DNA of 64,000 nucleotides from Hypomesus transpacificus. Taxonomy: Eukaryota; Chordata; Actinopteri; Osmeriformes; Osmeridae. The DNA is taken from NCBI RefSeq assembly GCF_021917145.1, contig NC_061071.1, forward strand, positions 7,148,080 to 7,212,079. The letters run 5' to 3'. Numbering within the stretch: the first letter of the stretch is position 1; each line of letters begins with the position of its first letter. The notes beneath the pieces are model-generated. The model did no database searches and was not told where the DNA came from. It saw only the letters and a list, made by a program, of their open reading frames with translations. Positions 35,391 to 64,000 of this stretch are shown here, in pieces. Position numbers and translations under genes: made by a program.

Positions 35391-38300
35391 TTTTCCCTTG
35401 GTTTTTATTCTGGACAGGACTATGTCTGGCCGGCTGGCAGTGAGACTCAAATGTAGCAGTTGTGGCAGATGGAGAAGTGTGGGAAGTTGGAGTCTATTGT
35501 TTAGCTGAGGAGACAGTCCAGGATGAGGGGTAGAGTGAGTCAGTGGTTGCAAATCTGCTAAACTTGTTTGCTCTCAACAGGGAGGGCTCTGTGCTCAAGC
35601 ATGTGCACCTCCACCTGTGGGCCAACCCCTAGGATACACATCATTTCTGGACACTGACACACACACACACTTGTGAACACATCACTCTTCAGTTGTAATT
35701 TCCTGTTGAAGTCACTAACTGGATCCAACAAGATTTTATATGTATGTAAAAGAACAGGGAGAACAAAGACTTTCAACAAACACTCAAAGTTCAGTGACTG
35801 CAAAGGTTTGCAGAGCAGAGATGCACAGGTATACACACTTTTATCCTTGTGGCACATTGAGCCATGGATTTATTGGATTAGAGCCCCACCTACTGGCAGA
35901 ACAGGAGTAAATCTGCTTAGAGGCCCTTGACCCCTGGACAGAGCCTTGTTTAGAGTATGCTCATGTACAGATTGGCAAGTAATGTCAGAACTCAAATACT
36001 GAGGATCCGTGAAAAGGACCATGTTAAATAAAAGGTCTACTTCTCATTTTAAATGTATTTACAATTAGAATTATGGGTAAAATATTGTACACGCTTCATA
36101 GATGTGAGAGATGTGCACAATGCTTTGGTTATTAAAAGGTCACCATCTAGTAAATCAAAACTAGGGTTTCCATCCTGCTTCCTGTGTGACCCTCTCGGTT
36201 CCCTCGAGGTTACTGAGCAGGAGTGCTGAGAGCCACTGCTCTTTTACAGCAAAGGTTAAAAGAGTCTTCTCACTTACTCTTCTTTGGTTCCTTAGATATT
36301 GCTTTTGGCTGAGAGGCTGTTTGGCATATAGAGGAATGGGGAGTGTGGGAGAGTTGGCAGGCACCATTTGGTGCTGATGTGCTTTAGTTTCTCCTGTGTG
36401 TTTAAACTCTCTAGACCCATGTAGTTTCCTGTGTAAACTGTGAGTCAGGCAGGGAGCTTTGTGTAAAAGTAGATACACGTAGGTTACTGATTATGGGAGA
36501 GACGGTGGTGTTTGAAATGTTCCGAACACCTCGCACATGTCCTCTAATTTCTGGCAAATAAACGTTTTCCTTTACAAATAGAGCACACGGTGAGTTCTTC
36601 TCTAAGTAATCATTAAAACTGAATCAACTGAAGAGGACACGGGTTTGAATATTACTTGCCGGAAGAACTGTTGAACTTGACCTGCAGTTTCACATTTAAA
36701 GAAACACAAGCATATTTGAGCACTATTGTCATACTTCTCCATGTGTCAAAAGATACAATCAAATCATTAGAATGAACAGTAAATGTATCTGGAACAACAG
36801 AGAGGGATTTTCTCAAACAAAAGGTTTTGAGGAAGGAATATAGTGTTCCTGTGGGACTCAATAAACAAAGACAAAGAGTAAAGACATTGTATGCTCCTTC
36901 AAACCTCCTGAGAGCAGCTTGGTCATCTGGGTGTGCTTTTAAAGGAGCTGTTGCCCAGCAATCCAGGGCTCCATCGACTAAAGAGTGGCTGCAGCCATGG
37001 CAACGGTACAGTATCCCACCCAAGAGAACTGACAAAGAGGAGAGGACGACAAAATGTCCCTATTCTTATGAACACAGTATGACTCGTCATTGACCTTATG
37101 TCCAACTGATAAGTATATAAAATAATAAAATGTTACAAACAAAACAAATGTTTACATCTTTATGGGTTTTATATGAGCTGCAATGAGTGTGGTCAGGTTT
37201 TGACTGGTCAAGGTCAAGTAACTTTTGTAGCTTGTTGAAGAGTAGTTGGGATGACTTTATTACCTGAATTATGGGCGGAATCCCTAAATAAATAACTAGT
37301 GTACATTTTTGTATAACTAGTAACATGTCTAGACTCCGAAGTCGACTCTTCCATCTAAAAGTTTTAATGTGACAGTTCAATAATTTCAGATATTACATAC
37401 ATTTTGATACCACACCCAGCATCTTATTTCATGTAAAATCTCACCGTTTATAATCGCACAATTTGGTCTATCCTATTCTTATACTGTTATGTATTCTGTG
37501 TTCTAAAAATGAGAGAAAGGCAGACACGGCCCTTGTCTTCCCTCTCCAAGTCTACTCCCCCATCCATGTGTAAAGGGAAAGTTGTGAAAGGTAGCATGGT
37601 AGAAGGAGGAGTCTTTCACCAAACCTGGAGTAAGTCATAGGGCTTTCACAGTAGGCTCACAGCTTTCTTGTTATCTTTGTGAGGCAGTGAGAGGAACTGA
37701 ATAGTATGCAGGGTTTGGGGGTGGGTTAAAAATAACATCTTTTGAGTAGTGTAGACCGAATGATATATCAAATATTTAAAATAGTATGGGTGCACGGTTT
37801 TGAAGTAGAAATCTTGGTGTTGCAAACAGTAAAATAAAAAAGACATAAAAAGTAGGGATGATTTTCTGTGGTTTGAGCACTCAACTGAATACTTCCAAGT
37901 GGATTCACAGAGCACTTTATCCATAGCATGTACCAGATGGTGCTCATGGTGTCTATTTGCTCATTAATGTGAGAAACACAAATATAATCATGACACAGGC
38001 ACAGCAACTAACAGTGTGGTAGGGTTTAATTGATATTGTCCTAAGTTAATTAAAAAAATACATTTCAACGTATATGAACACTGCATGAGGTACATGTAAT
38101 GGTTCAAATAGTAAAATAAACATGACAAAGGATATAAATATACAGAATATTGCTTCATTAACCTAATCAAAAACATAGATTAACTTTTAGATTATAATAT
38201 GTAATAATAAATTAATCATGTACAGTGTCATTTTCAGGATTCCAGTATCCTAGAGTGGGGAGTGAAGACATATTTGATAATACCCAATTGCTGTGAAAGT

Positions 38301-39302
38301 ACCAAGTCAATGAAGGGAATAGTTAAGTACAAGTTCAGGACAAAATCAACGTATTTATTCCATATGAAAGGTGTCTGATACACTCAAGTTGAGTATCTCA
38401 GAAGACTGGACAATGACTACAGAAAATCAAGGGAGTTAAATAGTTTCACAATATGGGAGGATACGTGACGATCAGCATAGCCTTCACAAGCACAGAAATA
38501 GGACACCGCATGCTAGATAGCTTTTGTTTAGGTCTTTTAGATAGGGCTCCTGGAAAAGGTCTTGATGTTCCTTATATTTTCCTCGTTCAAAGGTGCATGT
38601 CATTAAACAGTTTTGTAATAGTGTGACCTCTGACCTACACTAGTGTCACAGGCCTTTCCATGATACAAGAAACATAATTAATAGATAGGCATATTTCTCT
38701 CTTGGACATAACCAAGGGTTATGTTTTCATGAGCTTAATAAAGCAGGGTATCGATCAAACATTTATTATATTCAGAGCATTTCAAACAGTAAAAAAGTAA
38801 TAAAGTAATCATTATCTTTAATTATTGTTAACTGATCTGTGGTTAAGGACAGACCTCTTCAGGAATAACACATGGTTGGTGCTGTTAGGATTACAGTTGA
38901 ACTAAAATCAAGTTAGTTTGTAATATGGATTGGCATAACCAGTGACACTATCATATGCTTAATCAATGATTCAGTGGCCAATAAAGGCAATAGCCAATAG
39001 GATACTCTTTCCTGTTATGAATATCATCTTTCACACGCCCAGTAGCACAGTTGCCCAGTGGTAAGTGCCTCGAGCCTATCACAGCTCAAACGGGGTAGTG
39101 GCACTCCACGCGCAAGTGCTGGGACCAAGCTGTAGGAAATTACACCAAACGTCATAGAGCGGCGGTCTTTCTGACGCACAGCAGTTATACATGTGCGTAC
39201 AACTAAGTTACACAACATCTTTAGAATTGTCCGTTTTCGAAGGAAAAATAACTGTCGCAGCCTTGACAACACTACTTGGAAACCCCCTGGAGTCAGGACA
39301 TC
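35391..39302. other. Intergenic region between cldn10 and abcc4
   Basis: This 3.9-kb stretch separates two divergently transcribed genes and must hold both promoters. A short CA-type run occurs near 35660. I found no exon with claudin or transporter motifs and no RNA gene. Around 39036-39150 there is a weak tRNA-like patch (gttgcccagtggtaagtgcc), possibly a degraded SINE. Confidence 0.5.
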
Positions 39303-55044
<15,742 letters not shown>

Positions 55045-56708
55045 CAGACTGGAGATTGGGACTGCTCATCATTCACCTAGGTGCCTCATGCAATGACTGT
55101 TGGGGCCTTGTTTGTGGTGAATCCTCAGCTCTTCACGTGCCTTAGTTTAACACATGTACAACAGTTCATATGGAGCTGCTGTTGAACCTACCTGGAGTAG
55201 CATGGCTTCAGCATCACCTCACAGACCAGATGAAACGCACAAGAATTTATTTTAAAGATTAATACATTGGAGTTCAAGTTTATAGTTGGATTGCACTGTA
55301 AGTGACTTTTTTTCTTTAAGCAACTGAGGAATGTTTCCATGAACAATCTTAAGAATATTCTTTGAGACATTTGTTTGTACCATGAGGTGCCTTTACTGAG
55401 ATTTATAGACATGTTTTGGGATTGTTCAAAACAGCTTGGGAGACACAACTGACTCTTAGGATGGCATAGTTCTGGATAATCCAGTAAATTAGTGTAACTT
55501 TTTGTTTTGCATTACTTGTTTTTACAGTCTATTGTACACAGAGAGCTATGTCAACAATTCATTGTTATTCATTTCATGGAAGGCTTATTTGCATGATGTA
55601 AATACATTCTTATTGTTACCTCGTGTCACAAGTGCCAGTTTGATAGTGTTTTGCTGTGTATTTCTATTGTCAGTCTGATCAAGCATAAAATGTTGGCTCC
55701 ATGGCCAGGTTAGAAAAACTGCGTACTGTAAAAGTCACCAGTCCTGCAGATGCACTACAAAATTATCTGCACAACATTGACTTGAATGAGTATTGTTTAA
55801 GTTCAATCTAATGTTATTACACAATTCAGAGAGTCTTCAATCAATTGACAAAGCTTAAGTATAAAAACAATTTCTAAACTAAGCCTTAATGTTTCCTTAC
55901 TGTTTTGATTCACCATATGGTTAATTGTATACATGAAGAGCAGAAGGGATAAGACTGGCGTATTATGGAATATGGACGTCTAGTTAAATCCTGGTTTTAA
56001 GACATGAGCCAATGACAATGTTTTTAATCTAACGTCGTCCCAGCTGTTGACTTAAGGAGCATGGAATAGATTTTCACTAAGAAGAAAAAAACAAACATTC
56101 ATTGAATACAATAAAATGTATATATAAAAATACAATAATTGAAAAGAAACTGTTAAAAGGACAAGAGCATGTAATACAAGGAAGTACACAGGATTGTCCA
56201 GAGAATTCAAGTTCCCCAATGATGAATGTTTCATCAATAAAATGCATGAGAATTTTAACAAGACGTTCACAATAATGGGTGTAGATTAAAACTGCTAGCA
56301 ACATTGTCTGCGGTCTAAACCTAATAGAATCCCAGTAGATTCTCCTGTGGTCCTGGTAATATCAGACTATCCGGTTTAAGACATCAGTGCATATAATGAG
56401 CAGTACAACTTCCACCTAGAAATGATTGTCCCTTCCCACACCCCCGATCTAAAATAACAATATATAGAGGTAGGTTTTCACCAGAAAAAATAAACTCATC
56501 CGTGGTTATTATCAAACACCTCATCTATCGTAAAAAGGCTAATTAAATGTAAGTTCTAGCCAACAATACTGTACAACTCATATTTCAATAACTGAAGAGC
56601 AACCACAATTATCTTGTAGGTCCCCATCAACCAGACTTATTGGGATCCAAAAGTGTCCTATTTGTCAGAGTATTTGATGTAATTCTTTTCTATCATCCAT
56701 GGGTTTCA
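55045..56708. other. Shared 3' region between the convergent abcc4 genes
   Basis: This AT-rich spacer holds the 3' UTRs of the two tail-to-tail transporters. A plus-strand AATAAA lies at 56110-56115 and a minus-strand one (TTTATT) at 55246-55251. If both are used, the transcripts overlap by about 0.9 kb. No other coding or RNA feature is seen. Confidence 0.5.
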
Positions 56709-61631
<4,923 letters not shown>

Positions 61632-61830
61632 CTTCAGAGGAAAAGGAGTAAAGTATGAGACATACAATTTGCTGGTAGATATTCTCAACGCACTACACAG
61701 AATAGGGCGTGTGGTCATAGCGTTTTTCTCTTTCAGAAAAGCGCCACGGCGCGTAGGTGAGCGCTTCATCCCAGTGCCTCATCAACTTGACCGCTATAGT
61801 TACGTTTAGTTTATTCATAATCAGAATGGG

Positions 61831-62062
61831 TTTTTATTCGCCATGAAAGTTTGCACAGACAAGGAATTTACTTTGGCAGGAGGGTGCCTACCGAGGCAGC
61901 CATTATCAGCACCATCTAGAAAGTTTCAGCATCACATGAGGAAAGGGGAGGGGAGAAAAAAGGCAACCCCCAGACTATGCTCCCAGAGGAGTACAGTGTG
62001 GGAACAGGCAAAAAACACCTCAGCACAAACATTGTACAACATTACAGAAACACATGACTTGC
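61831..62062. repeat. Dispersed repeat, copy 2
   Basis: The same family and orientation as 58998-59236, with small insertions and deletions. It is placed in intron 16 of the minus-strand abcc4 paralogue. A G-rich segment (62067-62080) follows. Confidence 0.75.
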
Positions 62063-62392
62063 AACGGGGAGGGGGGGAGGGGTATGGACAAGCAGCATCT
62101 GGACCTGTAGCCATAGTAGGCGCTGGTCACAGACCCGCCAGCCACCCTGGGGGAACAAGCAGGCGAAGGCGTTGGATGGGGGTTGGGGGGTGAGGGATAT
62201 CTGTAGTAGGTGAAAGTTAGTGTATGAGTATGCCTGGGGAGTTGTTCGCCTTCGCCTAGGCCAAAATCAGTCAGATTCTCAGTTTGCAGATATTATTGCC
62301 ATGGAGACATCCTTGGTCATGACCCAAGACAGAGACGCAAGCCACAGTTGTCTGTGGGAGGGGGAAGAGAGGAGACTACAGAGAGTCTCACT

Positions 62393-62679
62393 CAGTGGCG
62401 ATTTTAGACCCTTTTTAGGGGTGCTCAAGAACCCCTAAATTTCATCTCAGCACCCCTAAAAATTATAATAATGTTGATAGTTCATGAAGAAAGGGACATC
62501 CTTAGTTTTTTCATTCAATATTTTGCATAATAATAACACAAATGTATAAATTGTTATCCAGTGAAATTAGGGATTTATATTAGCAAGGGGGTTTAGCACT
62601 TTTGCAAGGCACTGTATTCGTGTCACATTCTCATTGGGGCCTGAGCACCCCTAAAGGTCTGATCCTATAATCGCCCCTG
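62393..62679. mobile_element. hAT-like MITE (287 bp) with perfect TSD
   Basis: The terminal repeats are CAGTGGCGATTTTAGA at the left and CTATAATCGCCCCTG at the right. The 8-bp duplication gtctcact flanks it at 62385-62392 and 62680-62687. Inner repeats agcacccctaaa and aggggtgct add subterminal symmetry. It belongs to the same terminus class as the element at 2833-3203. Confidence 0.93.
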
Positions 62680-62814
62680 GTCTCACTGCAACGCTCTCCG
62701 GGTGAGTTGTTGTTCCAGCAACGGCCTTTGCCAAGGCCTGAGCTGGATTACGGGGCAGAAAGCAGAAAAGATTGGGGTTGTTGTTTGGTCGACTGGCGCC
62801 TTCAATTTCAACGT

Positions 62815-63312
62815 CTACTCATCATTATGGCCTCCAAGTCGGTCCACTTTCCTTTGCAGAGCCGCTAACTTCTCCATGATGGTATCCAAATTGCGTTCAA
62901 CGCGTTGTAAAGTCACAGTCTCAGCGCCACCAGCTATGCCCACCGCAGCAATCATGTCGGGCAGCCTTTGGAGGCTTTTGACAGCTGCAGCCATTTCAAC
63001 AATTTTTCCGACATACCAGGGCAGCGCTCAAAGCAGAAAGCCTGTAATCATGGTTCCGAGTAGAAACATGTCTTCAACGTCCTCCATGGAAAGTGCCGAT
63101 AGGCACACGACATGCCACTTCTCCCACGCGTCCATCGAGTGGCCAGCTGCGAACGTCCTGTCAGGGCAGTTAGGTTCCCCAGAATCCGAGCTTCTCTTCC
63201 AGAAGATGGTGTCAATTGCGCTTGGAGACCAGCTAATCAATTCCATGCTTCTTGCTTCGGAGAGCATGGCCGGTGGGGGTGCTGAGGTTGCTGCAGCACC
63301 CCCTGTCAGCAC
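62815..63312 (-). pseudogene. Unidentified coding remnant with one in-frame TGA
   Basis: Read on the minus strand, one frame stays open from 63312 to a TAG at 62815-62817, except for a single TGA at 63028-63030. The second part (about 70 residues) has Leu/Ile heptad spacing (VERNLDTIMEKLAALQRKVD), suggesting a coiled coil. The first part is acidic with Trp-rich WEKWHVV. It lies within intron 16 of the abcc4 paralogue among MITEs, so it is probably a decayed transposon protein. I do not recognise the family. The TGA could be a CpG-type decay of CGA. Confidence 0.4.
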
Positions 63313-63584
63313 GATAATTTAAAATGGTATGACTTAAAAATCCACCACCGTGGCCAGCTCCGCAGTAGCGGACCGGCAATCGGGACCACCTGGAGAAGAA
63401 TAACTATGGAAACCCCGGCTAAGAAACGTCGGGTGGGGCTGAAAAATTAAGAGAAAAAGAAATCACCTTCACTAGACAAGGTTTTACCAATTGAAAAACG
63501 GATGTTTGTTTTACATGAAGCTCAATTTTTTTTGGCTCAATTAAAGGCCAAAAAAAATCGGCTCCCGGGCTATATACGTGCGCT

Positions 63585-63675
63585 TAGCCTGGCTCTGCCC
63601 TCCGTACTTCCGCTCACTTTGGATTTTGCTTCTGTACTAGATGAACTGTACGCTGGTCTGGTTAGGACCAGGCTA
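63585..63675. mobile_element. 91-bp MITE, second copy in reverse
   Basis: It starts TAGCCTGGCTCTGCCCTCC and ends GGTTAGGACCAGGCTA. It is the reverse complement of the element at 9716-9808 with small changes. The flanking duplication is not clear here. Confidence 0.82.
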
Positions 63676-64000
63676 ACGCGCACTTGCATTTTTAGGGATA
63701 GAACTCCCAAACTCGCATCACATCGAACACAGAAGATGCTTGCATTAGCAGGACAGCTGTGGTGGCGTATATGGTTCTGGTGGGCCGGTCTGGATCAATG
63801 TCCAGGGCCAATTTTTACTCCCAGTTCCTCCCTGCCGCCCCGCAACATTAAGACCCCGCCAGCACCCCCCTGATAAAATATTTTCCCGCGGAGAGTGATG
63901 CAGAGAGTCTTCGCGGTTAACTTGAGCCATTTGCTTATAATTACGGACGTTTTCTACTTTGTCATAACTGTAGAGGAACTGAACTGGACTGAGTGACAGT

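Noticed and set aside
36652..37035. 127-codon minus-strand frame upstream of cldn10, considered as an alternative claudin-10a first exon
   Set aside because: It lacks the W ... GLW-C-C loop signature and membrane helix pattern.
39036..39150. Possible tRNA gene or SINE upstream of abcc4
   Set aside because: Only an A-box-like patch is visible; no cloverleaf or convincing B-box could be drawn.
62702..63322. 206-codon plus-strand frame
   Set aside because: It overlaps the minus-strand frame with better protein-like features. Composition is Ser/Met rich and no family is recognised.

Overview
This is a vertebrate, almost certainly teleost fish, genomic window. Genes are split into many short exons with GT-AG introns. 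The introns carry fish-style interspersed repeats (hAT-like MITEs, a tRNA-derived SINE, LINE tails). The order dzip1 - claudin-10 family - abcc4 matches the DZIP1/CLDN10/ABCC4 neighbourhood of human chromosome 13q32. I cannot assign a species from sequence alone. All exon models come from reading splice sites, frames and conserved motifs by eye; no alignment was run.

Layout. (1) 1-1212, plus strand: the last three visible exons of an RPGR-like gene, with an acidic Glu-rich stretch and a C-terminal prenylation box CTIL. (2) 3342-8132 and 8625-14912, plus: two tandem CD2/SLAM-like immunoglobulin receptors (Cys-less V-type domain, four-Cys C2 domain, one membrane helix). The first has a very long acidic, proline-rich signalling tail. 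The second has a short tail without tyrosine. A dead duplicate V exon, a LINE tail and a large hairpin lie in the second gene's first intron. (3) 16729-26384, plus: a complete dzip1 (iguana) gene, 18 coding exons, about 923 codons. (4) 26952-28294, 29604-30960 and 33475-35390, minus: three tandem five-exon claudin-10 family genes. (5) 39303-55044, plus: a complete abcc4 (MRP4) gene, 31 exons, 1327 codons, ending in a PDZ ligand ETAL. (6) 56709-61631, minus: the 3' half (exons 17-31) of a second abcc4 paralogue, tail-to-tail with the first and ending ETSL; its 5' half lies beyond the window. (7) 61632-64000: intron of that paralogue, filled with transposon-derived sequence.

The most striking signal is a pair of 1208-bp inverted arms (52922-54129 and 57493-58700). 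They cover the NBD2 exons of the two abcc4 genes and are nearly identical in exons and introns alike, while flanking exons and introns have diverged. This looks like recent ectopic gene conversion between inverted paralogues. Other points of interest are the adjacent CD2-like pair (possible receptor and ligand), a 0.7-kb tandem duplication that created an extra cytoplasmic exon, a probable GC-AG intron in a claudin gene, and several well-bounded MITEs with target-site duplications. I found no CRISPR array, bacterial-type operon or other clearly new system.
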